Part shown: positions 1 to 10,133 of the stretch, piece after piece
How the letters are laid out: each line of letters begins with the position of its first letter
Numbering within the stretch: the first letter of the stretch is position 1
From: Otatea glauca
Taxonomy: Eukaryota > Streptophyta > Magnoliopsida > Poales > Poaceae
Assembly (NCBI GenBank): GCA_036346275.1
Contig: CM070725.1
Span: 34,410,104-34,474,103 of the forward strand
Length of the DNA: 64,000 nucleotides
Direction: 5' to 3'
Position numbers and translations under genes: made by a program
The notes under the pieces: model-generated
The model's input: the letters and a program-made list of their open reading frames with translations, nothing else
What the model was told of the DNA's origin: nothing
The model's database searches: none

Positions 1-489
1 TATTGGGGCTGCCGGGCTATCAGATGCAATCATCGGGTCTAGCGTGTCGAGAAGCGTCTTGGAGGTGACGACGTTCTGCAGCGGTGTATGGAAGACAACT
101 TGGTCTCCCAATTTTGATTGTAGGATGTCCTCGTGGACATTGCGGCCGCGAGATCGAAATGATCGCGCTTGTGCCTCCTTAGCCTTACAAAGAAGGCGAT
201 CTTCCTCCGCGGCTTCTTGAATCTCTTGTTGGTGTCGGAGATCGGTCTTTTGCTCTTCTATTGCGAAGATGACACGAAGATTGTAGCAATTCCTCGTGAC
301 GCCAACTGGTTTGCTGACCGAGTCGGAGTGGCACACCTGAGATGGGTCGGCCTGATCTTTACCAGATTGGATCTGGTTTAGGTCTAGGCAAATAAGCTCT
401 CCGAGGGCATCTGCGACGAAGTCCAGATTTCCAAAGCGGAAAGCCTGGCCGGAGATGAAGGTGGTGATGATTCCGCTGATTGCTGCCAT
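1..489 (-). CDS. Ty3/gypsy gag, N-terminal part (runs off the left edge)
   Basis: The minus strand is open from an ATG at 489 to base 1, 163 codons without a stop. The ATG lies 32 bp downstream of a gypsy-type primer binding site, which is the main reason for calling it gag; this order (LTR, PBS, short leader, gag start) is standard. The N-terminus starts MAAISGIITTF and a glutamate-, glutamine- and arginine-rich stretch, likely helical, follows near residues 90-120. I see no zinc knuckle, which would lie further on. The unbroken frame suggests a younger insertion than the other gypsy copies here. Gag is inferred from position; the sequence alone is not diagnostic. Confidence 0.6.
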   Translation of the reverse strand, partial: MAAISGIITTFISGQAFRFGNLDFVADALGELICLDLNQIQSGKDQADPSQVCHSDSVSKPVGVTRNCYNLRVIFAIEEQKTDLRHQQEIQEAAEEDRLLCKAKEAQARSFRSRGRNVHEDILQSKLGDQVVFHTPLQNVVTSKTLLDTLDPMIASDSPAAPI

Positions 490-520
490 CGAGTTTGTAG
501 GAAAAGATTATAGCGCTTCC

Positions 521-537
521 CCTACCTGGCGCGCCAA
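521..537 (-). promoter_or_regulatory. Primer binding site of the leftmost gypsy element
   Basis: Read on the minus strand this is TTGGCGCGCCAGGTAGG, one base after the LTR end. TGGCGC-type sites next to an LTR are common in grass gypsy elements. It fixes the orientation: the LTR at 539-1035 is the 5' LTR and the body lies to the left, mostly outside the window. Confidence 0.7.
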
Positions 538-538
538 C

Positions 539-1035
539 TATCGACTTTTGTGGTCGGCAATGAATTTATGGGGCAGGCGCTATATCTAAAACTCGATGGT
601 CACACAAGACAAAGGTTCAGACAGGTTCAGGTCCTTGACGGAGGAGGTAATACCCTAGTCTTGTGTGCTGGGATTATTTGGATCTCTTGGATCTAAGATT
701 GCTCGTTCCCCTGTTGTTGCCCGCCCTCTCCCTTATATAATGGGGGTGGGGCGGTTTACAAAGTCCCGATCGGTTAAGGGATTCCGATCGGTTATTGGAT
801 TCTAATCGGTTACAGGATAGAGTTTACATCTTTATCTCATCCTGCTAACAACTTGGATTACAATCATATCTCTTATATCTAAATATTTGTTCAACTGTCT
901 TTAGGATATATCCCCTTGCGCACGGCAGCAAGGCTTGGCGCGGATCTTAATCCTCTGGGCCTTCCACTCGGCCCTATCTGTCTCTCAGGCACTTCTGGGC
1001 TAGTTATGAAGACACCTGGGTTCTTATATTCCACA
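539..1035 (-). mobile_element. Gypsy 5' LTR
   Basis: On the minus strand the LTR begins TGTGGAATATAAG (plus-strand end 1035) and ends GTCGATA next to the PBS, so the terminal CA has decayed to TA. A TATA-like TTATATAA lies at 733-740 in minus orientation, a plausible U3 promoter, followed by a C/G-rich stretch. It interrupts a Sirevirus-like LTR whose end continues at 1036-1466. The partner LTR and TSD are outside the window. Confidence 0.6.
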
Positions 1036-1466
1036 ACCTGATCAATTGCGAAGGCAAGGAGCTCGCCTAACCGGAGTAGTGAAGAGCTACCACAAGTGAT
1101 CAAGAAAGGCTCAAGAAAGAGGAGCTGGCTTGAAGTGGTTTAAGTCACCTCAATGTGGAATAGGGGAGACCGGCAAGTCTCCGAGACCGCGGGATAAAAA
1201 ATTCTTGTCTCTCATTCATTGGTGATTTGTCTTTATCATTCTTGTGTCAAATTTCGTTACTAGCAAATTGAGTAGATTATTTGTTCTCAAGACTACTTAT
1301 TGCTCTACTCGAATTGCTAAGTGTTTTGGTGATCATTAGATATTATAGTTGTAAATTTGCAATTGTTGCTTCCATAGCTTAGTGATTTAATTAAATTGCA
1401 AATTAGAATTGAAAAATTTAGAAACCTCCTATTCACCCCCTCTAGTCGGTTATCCTTGATCCTACA
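1036..1466 (+). mobile_element. End of a Sirevirus-like copia LTR
   Basis: The segment ends CTATTCACCCCCTCTAG...CCTTGATCCTACA at 1466. The reverse complement of this ending starts two other LTRs in the window, at 3251 and 56201 (TGTAAGG...GGGGTGAATAGGC). This copy is therefore plus-oriented with its 3' end at 1466. No PBS follows, only gypsy sequence, so it is a 3' LTR or solo LTR inserted into the gypsy remnant. Its left part is interrupted by the gypsy LTR ending at 1035. Confidence 0.6.
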
Positions 1467-1682
1467 GCCGAGCTCGAGACAAAGGTCACCGAGCTCGAGG
1501 AGAAGCTGGGGCGAGTGTCCAGGACTGGGAAGAGCGCCTTGACCCAACTCCAGGGCGAGCGCGACCGCGCCGCCAGTTCCGCAGCCGAGGCACACCATCT
1601 GCAGGCCGAGCTCTCGGTGTTGAGGGCGAAGGCAGCCGAGCTCGAGTAGGAGAAGCTCACCCGTGACATGGCGGATCTGTAG
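1467..1682 (+). pseudogene. C-terminal fragment of the gypsy antisense frame
   Basis: In the plus strand this encodes a heptad-like, Glu/Ala/Leu-rich segment (for example AELETKVTELEEKLG) that should form a coiled coil, ending at TAG 1680-1682 with one earlier in-frame TAG near 1647. The same segment, with the same ending, is at about 45092-45308 in the other gypsy copy. It runs opposite to gag and pol. Function unknown. Confidence 0.6.
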
Positions 1683-2070
1683 ATAGGAAATAGGCCGAGG
1701 GACAAAAATGTTTGCGGCTCCATGTAAGTATAACTTTGTAAAAAAGTTTTTAATGAATGAATAAATGGACTTAGACTTAGCTGTTTTTAGGGTAGTACTC
1801 CTTTGCTCAGCCCCCGCTGTGGTCGAGGTCGAGTAGCGTCGACCTCGAGCACAGTTTGTAGGAGAAATGGCTAAGTCTAGGGGACTCGTGCTTGTCCCTC
1901 TGTCTTCTTCCCTATTTCAATCCCATGCTAGTCAAGGCTATCACAGTCGGAGTAGTCGAGATCGGGCATCATCGACCTCACACAGGTCGGAGTCGTGAGA
2001 GAGAGACCTGTAAAAGACTTAAGACAAAATCATTTAGCAGCAATAGTCGTGCCCCACGGTGGGTGCCAGT

Positions 2071-2720
2071 TGTCGACGATCGGGATCGCCTGACCGCAAG
2101 AAGAAGGAGGGGTGTGATGTAGGAGTGGAACCCAAGATCATGCTCACCAAAGGGAGGAACTCTGATCGTCACAAAGGATGAGAACAAGAGAGCGGTTGAC
2201 GCGAGGAATTATACTGGTTCGAGCCCCCAACAAGGGTAACAGCTCTACTCTAGTCTTTCTCGGAGGCGAAAGTTAGACGATGATGTACTGTGGTTGAATA
2301 CAAGAGGTGCTCGAGCCGAGGTCGAGCACTGGTTCTGTGTGTCGTGTCGTGTATGTTTGTCTGTATTGTTTCTGTTTTGACTATGTCCCCTTTTCCCCGC
2401 GCAGGGGGAAGTCTTTATACCTCTAGTTCATTACAGAAAACGGCCGGGCGAGATTCACGAGGGAGTGGCGCCAAATCCGAACATGATGCGCAATGAAGCA
2501 TGGCAATAATGGCGCTAGGAATCGTTGCCCACGATCGCCTTAACTCAACCTTTTAAGGCCCCTCCTTGACTCAGTAACTGTTAGCTTCTGCAATCTCAAT
2601 CGAGTCTTCCGGGCCCAACCTTAATAGCGAGCTGGGTCCTTGGTCGGGTGAGCTCGGGCCTCGGTCAAGTGAGCCCGGGCCCGGCGGTCATTGCCTGTGC
2701 GGGGTAACCAGTCCCCGACA
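2071..2720 (-). repeat. LTR of the gypsy deletion derivative
   Basis: 650 bp, TG...CA ended (TGTCGACGATCGGG to AGTCCCCGACA on the plus strand). It aligns with the LTRs at 41480-42080 and 48589-49171, sharing the GGTTCGAGCCCC stretch, the CTCGAGC repeats and the final GTAACCAGTCCCCGA. It keeps both canonical ends, which the two later copies do not. Confidence 0.75.
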
Positions 2721-3200
2721 TAATCTATTCTGAGATTTTTTTTTATGAACACACATAGACAATCATCATTATTGGAGTATACTTTGTTTCGGAGGAACTC
2801 ACTAAATCAGTTTACCATATTCTCCATGACTATTTTAATCCACATAGCGATCTCTGCAGTTTGACGTCATATATGTTGTGATTAATTTTATTAGGATCCG
2901 AAATTTTGATTCCTTCAGGAACCCTTATATAAATATCCAAATCTAGTGACCCATATAAATATGTGATCACTACATCCATCAATTGCATTGATAAGTTCAA
3001 GCTAGCTGTCATTGATATTAAATATCATAACATTATTTTACTCGTCACAGGAGAGTAAGTTTCATCGTAATCGATGTGGGTTTCTGCGTGAACCCTTGTA
3101 CTACAAGCATCGTTTTATATCTCACCACCTAGTTATTTTTCATTTCTCTTCTGAATGAAAACCTATTTTCATCCTATAAGGAATACTCTATGAGGTGTTC
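2721..3200 (-). pseudogene. Ty1/copia reverse transcriptase fragment
   Basis: On the minus strand, 3012-2830 reads as a copia RT segment (QLMDVVITYLYGSLD, then VKLQRSLCGLK). Upstream, towards 3200, other frames give VVRYKTMLVVQGFTQK and YDETYSPV, the usual copia RT N-terminal motifs. Downstream, towards 2721, a decayed continuation is visible. Frame changes and stops separate the pieces, so it is a dead fragment. It is wedged between the gypsy LTR (ends 2720) and the Sirevirus-like LTR (starts 3251), and no own LTR is seen. Confidence 0.75.
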
Positions 3201-3837
3201 GATCAACAAAACCGAATAGTTTAGGTGGGAGCAGTGCGGGGCATGCCTGGTGTAAGGTCGAGGATGACGACTAGAGGGGGTGAATAGGCGGCTTTTAAAA
3301 ATCTCTCTACTAATTTCTTCAAAGCAATTCACCCCTAATTACCCTAATGCCAAAACCTTAACAATTATTAATGCGGAAGCGATAAACTAAGGTTTTGACA
3401 ATCAAAGCCTAAATTCTCTAGGCTCACTATGTGCACTAACTAATTTTGTCTCTAACAATAATTGCAATTCTAAAGACAAGCAATCAATCAATTTAATTCT
3501 ATGAATATAAATTGCTTGAATATAAATAACGAATACAATGCAATCACAAGAGACACGATACTTTTTACCGTGGTGTTCAGAGACTTGTCGGTCTTCCCTA
3601 GTCCACGTTGAGGTTAGCTCAAACACATTGGACCGGCTCCACGAATTGAGCACCCACCTCGAATCCACTAGTGGTAGCTCCTTTTCCCTCCCGGGTAGGT
3701 GAGCTCCAACCTTCACAAACTTTGCCAGGGCTTCTCACAACCTCCGTTGAGAATCTCACTGCGCACGACGCTCTACGCCGTCTAGGAGGCGGCAACCTCC
3801 AAGAGTAACAAGTCAAGCCCTTCCGCTTGAACTTCAC

Positions 3838-6131
3838 CTAGTGCAACACATGCACTTTCGGTGACCTCCTAAGACAACACATGCACTAGGATCCTCCTCA
3901 AGTACAACACATGCACAAGAGGCTCTCAATCTACTTCCTAATTGCAACACATGTAATTAAGGCTCACTCTTAGCTCAAGAACCAAATTGAAGAGTGCAAC
4001 ACATGCAACCAACTCCCACAAACTCCCCCTAAGTTCAGCAACATCAACAACTCACAATAACACGAGCACACAGCCAATGACCCCCAAGGCCTCCTTTTAT
4101 AGCCTCACAAGGAAAACTAGCCGTTTGGGGGCAAAACTGAAAAAATCTCAGCAAGCCCGGCACTGCCGCCCAACTGGGGCTGATAGTGCCGGCCTCGACC
4201 TCAACGGTCGAATTTCAGCCAGAACTACCCGTTGGCTACGGTGTAGGGCACAACCCAGAAAACACACCTCTCTGGGATATAACTACCGTCTATGTGGACC
4301 GGTACTGCCGTCCATACGACAGTACCACACCTACATGGTCGGTAGTGCCAGCCTCATTGGGCACAAGAGAAAAATCAAGTTTTTCGCAAAAACTTTTCTC
4401 CAAACCTTTAAAGATTTATTCTTTGAGCTATGTGAGGATCAACACATGATCACAACACTATGCAAAACACATTTACACATGTTAATCACATACTCCAAAG
4501 AATCACATTAAGCACAAGTTATTTGCAAAACACATTTGCAAATAAACTGAGAACTTATGAGATCAATCCTCTTTGCCATGTGATGATCAACACATGATCA
4601 AGTCAATTTGTAAAACACATTTGCAAACCCTATTCACATGCTCTAGGATCGAAACCCCATAACTTCTAATTCATTTGCAAAACACATTTGCAAATTAATA
4701 ACTCCAACTTATTTGCAAAACACATTCGCAAATAAACTACAAACCTATGAGATCAATCCTCTTAGCCATGTGATGATCAACACATGATCAAGTTAATTTG
4801 CAAACCCTATTCACATGCTCTAGGATCGAAACCCATAACCTCTAGTTTATTTGCAAAACACATTTGCAGATAACAAATCAACACTTTGTAAAAACACATT
4901 TTGCAAACACAAAGCATAAACCAAGCTTAGCCTTGTGATGATCAACATATGATCAATCACAAGCTAAAGCACCAAAACATGAGCTCTCTATTTGTAACAC
5001 ATGCAAATCTCTAGCACCATGCAAATAACCAATCAAACTCCAGTGCATGAGCTCTCTATTTGCAACACATGCAAATCTCTAGCTCCATGCAACCAATTTA
5101 AATAAAATTGCTTGAGCTCTCTCCTTTTGCAACACATGCAAAACTTAGTTCCAAGCAATAACCAAATCAAATAAGATTTAATTAAGATGCAAGCATGAGT
5201 TCTCTATTTGCAACACATGCAAATACTTTGCTCATGCAAAATCCAACCAAGAGAGTGAGTTAGAGTGAACCAGATTGAGTTCATCAACACATGATGAAGC
5301 TCAAGCTAAAAGACTCAACCCCTCTTAATAGTACGGCAACCTAACTAGCAACCCGGTCTCCCATCCAAACACCGAGACTGGTAAAAGATTAGGAACACAT
5401 CCTTAGCCCTAGCTAGTTATACCTTTGCCTCTAGCGATCCACTTGGAGCTTTTATGATTTCCAATCATCTTCTCTTCAGGATCACATCTTCTTCTTCTTG
5501 TTCATCAACACATGATGAACCTTCTCTTTAATTCGGGATCACCTCTTGAAGCTCATCAACACATGATGACTTCTTCTTCTTCCCGATTCTTCATTATCTT
5601 GGACTCAACCTACTTCACAACTCATGGAAGATGTTAGTCCAACAAATACGGTTGTCTCAATTATCACCGCACTCCATTAACACATAATGGATGCCTCCAA
5701 GATCGATTGAGCACAACCCAACTCAATTTGAATGATTAATTGGTGTCTTGAGTACTTTGATGCAACTAATGCTTCATTATACTCAAGAACTTTTCGCTTG
5801 TCTTTAATCAACAAAGAGACTCCATCAACACATGATGAAATGTTTTTTGATTGATTGAAAGACAATCGAACTCAATTTAAACTCATTTAAATTGATATGA
5901 GTATATATAACTACACAAGTTTCATATACTCAATATGATGGTTAGTAATGATCCAAATATGTTTGAGTGATGGAAGGGATCAATACTTTTGAGACCATCA
6001 ACTATAGAATACACTCCATTTGATATGTGCATATAGATAATTGAACATGGAGTCAATATGCACATAATCAATCTTAGATTGCATATGAGTTTATTCTATA
6101 TTTGTATGAGTAAACTACAACTACACAAGTT
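3838..6131. repeat. Array of hairpins with constant ACACA loop and variable stems
   Basis: At least 17 inverted repeats share the plus-strand loop ACACA (TGTGT on the minus strand) while stems differ. Examples as left arm / right arm: AGTGCA / TGCACT (3840-3856); TTATTTGCAAA / TTTGCAAATAA (4519-4545); TGATCA / TGATCA (4584-4600, 4774-4790); GTTCATCA / TGATGAAC (5500-5520); TCCATTA / TAATGGA (5673-5691); AACT / AGTT (5909-5921, 6119-6131). Several have second, outer stems: GCATGAG / CTCATGC around ATTTGCA / TGCAAAT (5193-5237) and ATTGCTTG / CAAGCAAT around TTTTGCA / TGCAAAA (5107-5159). Spacing is irregular, 40-150 bp. Function unknown. Confidence 0.85.
5321..5336. other. Conserved LTR block CCTCTTAATAGTACGG
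   Basis: This 16-bp word is identical to 57834-57849 in the other minus-strand Sirevirus-like LTR, although the sequence around it has diverged. On the element's sense strand it reads CCGTACTATTAAGAGG. The two LTRs share few other stretches besides their termini, so this block may be functionally constrained (inference). Confidence 0.6.
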
Positions 6132-6228
6132 ATGTATATTCAAAAGATTGTTTCAAGGTCTTGATCCTTTATATTATATGACAAGAGGATATGGATCAAT
6201 ACAATTGAAACATTAAGTTAAATTATCA

Positions 6229-6490
6229 ACTCCCCCAAGATGTGTGCATTCATGTATACATGAATTAGGAATATAATGCACATATTTGAACAAAAGGAAT
6301 GGAAAAGTTCATACTTTAACTTGAATTCAAAGTATGCATTTAGATAATAGAATGAATACGAGTGCATACCTTAGGTTTTCCATTTTCCATCCAAATATGA
6401 GACTAATAAGAATAAGGCTCAATAGAACATATTAGTCTCATAATGATTATATTTGTCATTAAACAATGATTAAATATTAATATTAAACCA
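6229..6490 (-). other. Polypurine tract and 3' internal stub of the Sirevirus-like element
   Basis: The minus strand has CTTGGGGGAGT at 6230-6240, abutting the LTR start, as expected for a plus-strand priming tract. The following 250 bp are AT-rich with no coding frame. They include an 18-bp perfect palindrome ATTCATGTATACATGAAT at 6249-6266. Similarity to the element is lost near 6490, so the copy is truncated there. Confidence 0.45.
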
Positions 6491-7480
6491 ATCACCAAAA
6501 CCAATGGAGCTTGAACTTACACCTGGCCCGTTTGGGCAGTACATGCTTGGGTGCGGTTGGCACATAGCTGGCGCACTGCTCGTGTACAACGGGGCACACG
6601 GTTGTGGGCCGGTGGCGCATTGCTGGCACGGTGGTGATCGGAGTCCGGTGACTTCGAACACCACCAATCTTTTCTTCAAAATCAGTTTGATGAACAGTAA
6701 AAACAACACTAATTTCCCGATTAGATTAAACGACTAAACTAGGTAATTTTAGAAATTAATCTACAACACTAAAAGACTGCTCACATGTGATTAACTTACG
6801 TACGACTTGCAGTAGATTTAATCACTTAATGTCGATCGAAATTCCATGCAGTATAGATTGACATAGATAGACAATTTTGATCGGTCTCGAAGAGTTTTGT
6901 GCTGATAATGTGTTGGAAAACAATGAGACCGCCCTAGATCAATCACAATATGCAATATATTATGTAGCATATAGTGCTTAATGGAACAAATAATGATTCG
7001 GACGAAAGATCCGCAAAGAAAATATAGGAGCTATTTCATTTTCAACAAAATTCTTAAATTGTATTATAATCCTCATCTCACGGACCTTGAGTGAATTCGA
7101 TAAGGGCAATGGTTACACACAAGAGAAACGTCTACTGTAAAATAAGGACATCAATGATTTCAAAACGGTAGCAAAAAAAAAATATAATTACTATACTTAA
7201 AGAACTAAGTCAATGTTTTTTATGGTATTAAGGAATTGTCTACAACATATAGCAGTTCAATTATTTTGCACGGTAATATTATCTCTTAGTCAACCATCTT
7301 CACTGCAATTCGCATTAGTCTTTGCATGGCTGTTACCTTGTTTAATTAGTTGCTGGAATTCTCTATGGATGTGTATGCGCAATTAATACAGTTCTCGCAT
7401 TTTACATTTTGTTTAGAGATTACATTATAAAAAAAGGAGTAGCATAACCTATCTCTGCACTACGAAACTATGAACAAAAC
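6491..7480 (-). mobile_element. Probable remnant of a minus-strand copia 5' end
   Basis: At 6900-6911 the plus strand reads TGCTGATAATGT followed by GTTGG. On the minus strand this is an LTR end CCAACA followed by CATTATCAGCAC, nearly the PBS sequence of the copia element at 8761 (CGTTATCAGCACGA). The LTR would start at plus 6911 and run right; I cannot find its other end. The 6491-6897 stretch would be leader, and its GC-rich part (6520-6660) has open frames on both strands with no recognisable product. Assignment is tentative. Confidence 0.35.
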
Positions 7481-7759
7481 ATAAATACGAGATATAATAA
7501 TTTAATTTAACATAAAATTTGCCTTGCTTCATAGCTGAGCCTAAATCCTACCTAAGTAACGCCTTGAGTACAATTTAACATACATAGAGAGAACATTACT
7601 ATTGGCCGCTTGAACCAAACCCATTTCGTTTTTAATTTTCGCACAACAAAACTAAGTCAGTTTAACGATCAATGGTTTTGCTTGGACATGTAATTATATT
7701 GCAATTTACACATAACTAAAACGTACACTGTTTCATCGGAAAAACGATGGTTTTAGACT
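7481..7759. other. Intergenic, nothing recognised
   Basis: AT-rich sequence without a convincing reading frame, repeat or RNA gene. Confidence 0.4.
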
Positions 7760-7767
7760 TTTAGCTA

Positions 7768-8157
7768 GAGAAATTTTACAGTAGATTACATAGGTAGTAA
7801 GTAGTGGTAGTAGGAATTAAATCTAACCATCCATTCTCAAGGGTATTTTAGACTTTTTCTATCCATTCATCAGGGGTATTTTAGATTTTTTCTAATTCGT
7901 TTACTGTTTTGGATTCATCGAATACCTATTGATCTTCAAAGACTTCTTATCCATTCATCCGTCATTCATCGGGATCATAGGACGTGTTTTACCGTAAAGA
8001 ACAGATAGTATGACGAAATTTTTTACCCTTTTACCCCTCTTTCAATTTTACTACCGATACTACAGGTGGTAGTATAACTAGATCTTAATTGATCTTAACC
8101 ATTAGATTCAAAGGAATGGACGGTTTATATTAATTTTAATCCACTGTAAAAGAGCTC
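7768..8157. mobile_element. MITE, 390 bp, with 8-bp target site duplication
   Basis: Flanked by identical TTTAGCTA at 7760-7767 and 8158-8165. The left end reads GAGAAATTTTACAGTAGATTA; the reverse complement of the right end reads GAGCTCTTTTACAGTGGATTA, a 21-bp TIR with 4 mismatches. No coding frame. An 8-bp TSD suggests hAT or a related superfamily (inference). Confidence 0.8.
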
Positions 8158-8531
8158 TTTAGCTAAGGCTAGTTCTGCTACGGTACACCTATCCTTGTAT
8201 ATGTTACTCTTTCTAGTAGCAGTGGATGACGCGTTGCTTTACCTTTCCAATCTCCACCCATCTCTTCTCAAATTACTCGTTCACCTCTACAAAATTTCTA
8301 ACAAAAACTAAAAAAATCATCTTACAACAAACAAATTAACTACTAAAAAATACAATACTTATCTGAACAATCTCACTTCCCACTTTTATGATGTGTAGTG
8401 GAGGTGTATTGCAAATAACGGTGGTGAAACTAATGAAATGGTATAAACCAAGCTCAACGGTAAATAAAACTATGATGCGAGCCTGAACAGAGCTCAACAA
8501 AGCACCAGGACGGAGTCAAAATCATATTATA

Positions 8532-8760
8532 TGTTGAGAAACCCTGAAAGCCCACCGAAGGCCCATGTGGTCCCTAATGCCGAAACCCTAGAGAGCGCTA
8601 TAAAAGGAGGAGGGGGGGTCCCCCCCATGTACACAGAATTCATTAGCAATAAAGAATTTCCGCTTTCGCTCTCCCTAAACACGTGTCTCTCTCTCTTTCT
8701 GTTCTCCACCTCAGATCTGTTCGGGAACACCGGACTATTCGATAGCGAGGTTCCTTAACA
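8532..8760 (+). repeat. Copia 5' LTR
   Basis: 229 bp, TGTTGAGAAACC to GGTTCCTTAACA. It has a TATA-like CTATAAAAGG near 8600 (CTATATAAAGG in the 3' copy) and an AATAAAG at 8648-8654, usable as promoter and polyadenylation signal. PBS CGTTATCAGCACGA follows directly. Confidence 0.9.
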
Positions 8761-10133
8761 CGTTATCAGCACGAAATTGCTCTACGGAGATCAGAATTGA
8801 AAAGGTGAGAAGAGGTGAGAATCGACGATTGAATCTAATCGTTCCTTTTCTATGCATGCATCTAACCTACGCATCGGTACTGCGTTAGTCACGTGGCAAG
8901 AAGCTACAATGACACGAAACAACAGTGCAAATGAAGAATATTACATCCAGAAAAAAGGGGCTGTCGCCTTGGCATGCAGCCACCTCAAGACGCAGCGACG
9001 GCGCCGCCACCAACGTGGTTTCAAGACGTAGCTTTGCCGCCGCCAGACGGCGCCGTCGAAGCCTCGCCACGGTGATGCGCTCGAGCGCCGCGCCGCCGCC
9101 GTCCTTGCCCGGCTCGGACTCGCCCGGCCGCGCATGAAGAAGCGCCAGCAGCGCGCCTCCGGCGGTTGCGCTCGAAAAAGCGGCGACCGACGTTGCATGA
9201 AGCGGCGGCGCGCCGGCAAGCAAACCAGCCAGCGCGTCCGGTCCGTAGCCTCGCCCTCGGCGGCCTCGCCCGACGCTCGGTCGCGCCGCCGCCCGGCCAC
9301 CGCGCCCGCAGATTGCCACCGCACGGCACCGGACCGGTCGTTGTCGCCGCTCGTCCTCGGACCCGGACGCGCTGCGCAGACGGCCGGCCGTGCACGCCCG
9401 CGGCCTCGGCGATTCGCGATGAAGCGCGCCGCCGAACGCCAAGCCTCGCCTCTTTGTCTCGGCCGAGCGCCGAAGTCTCGATCGCCGCTAGGCTCTGCGT
9501 GCACTCGCGACGCCGCGCCGCCCTTCGGCCTCTGCGCGCTGCGGCCCGCGCCACTCTGCCTCGGGCTCGCTTTCCTCCTCCATTGCCGCACCATCACCGA
9601 AGAGGAAGCGCGCGCGCGTGGGCGGGTCGGCGGGTGGCGCGAGGTGCAGACGGCGGGCGGCGAGAGGCGCTGATGAAATCGGTGCATGGCACGCAATGCA
9701 AGGCACAGCAGGGGCTAAGGGCGGCGGCGCGCAGCGCATATGCGCATGGGGAAACCCTAGCAGGGGTTTTTGTGGCAGCGAATTGGGCTGAAGGCCCATA
9801 AGGCCAGTTCGGCCAGGAGTAAAAAAAAAAAAAACAGAGAAGAAAAAGAAAAGAAAGAAAGAAAAAAATGCAGAAAAAAAAATTGCAGAAAATTTTGAAA
9901 AATTGCCAGAAAATCAAGAAGATTTATTTGGCTCTGTTTTTAATTTTTTTTTTCTTGCTTCTTTTCTCTGTTTTATGAATTTTTCCTTTATGAATTTGAA
10001 TCCATTGCTTTATTTAATATATTGCAATGCATATGAATTTATTTTTCTGCAATTTATGCTTTTTGCAACCATTTTCTATCAGATTACACGCAGAATCTAA
10101 ACGTAACTTTGAAATCATGCGGATGTCCGCATT
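8761..10133 (+). other. Long copia leader with GC-rich core
   Basis: PBS CGTTATCAGCACGA at 8761-8774, then 1.35 kb before gag similarity starts. The 8885-9780 part is very GC-rich and gives long open frames on both strands (for example 9166-9801 plus, 8941-9696 minus) with low-complexity Arg/Ala-rich products that I do not recognise; these look like composition artefacts. An A-rich tract lies at about 9823-9880. It could hold a captured genomic fragment, but nothing proves it. Confidence 0.5.

Larger units (their letters stand above)
1467..2720 (-). mobile_element. Gypsy deletion derivative (antisense-frame region, PBS, LTR)
   Basis: It matches the ends of the 41480-49171 gypsy element. The LTR at 2071-2720 starts TGTCGACGAT and ends GTCCCCGACA; the PBS complement lies just left (GGGTGCCAG, 2061-2069); and the end of the antisense coding region is at 1467-1682. 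Between PBS and that region there is almost nothing: the stretch near 2005-2045 (GTAAAAGACTTAAGAC) corresponds to about 45578 of the larger element. Gag and integrase are therefore gone in one deletion. The left end is cut by the Sirevirus-like LTR. Confidence 0.75.
3251..6228 (-). mobile_element. Long Sirevirus-like LTR (about 3 kb)
   Basis: The plus-strand start TGTAAGGTCGAGGATGACG...GGGGGTGAATAGGC matches the starts at 56201 and (inverted) 1466. On the minus strand it begins TGATAATTTAAC right after a polypurine tract (CTTGGGGGAGT, 6230-6240), so this is a 3' LTR of a minus-strand element. It shares CCTCTTAATAGTACGG (5321-5336) with the LTR at 57834-57849. Its middle carries the ACACA-loop hairpin array and a GC-richer block near 4140-4350 with partial palindromes such as GGTACTG / CAGTACC. 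Length is large for a copia LTR. The partner LTR is missing. Confidence 0.6.

Noticed and set aside
3838..6131. CRISPR-like array
   Set aside because: The repeated word is only 5-8 bp, spacing is irregular and the stems vary. The sequence is a plant LTR without any cas context.
6504..6737. Small gene near 6.5 kb
   Set aside because: Open on both strands, no recognised domain, and the position is explained by a probable copia leader.
8885..9801. Protein-coding genes on both strands (up to 251 codons)
   Set aside because: The long frames occur in several frames of both strands of one GC-rich block, with low-complexity Arg/Ala-rich products, inside a copia leader. They look like a composition effect.
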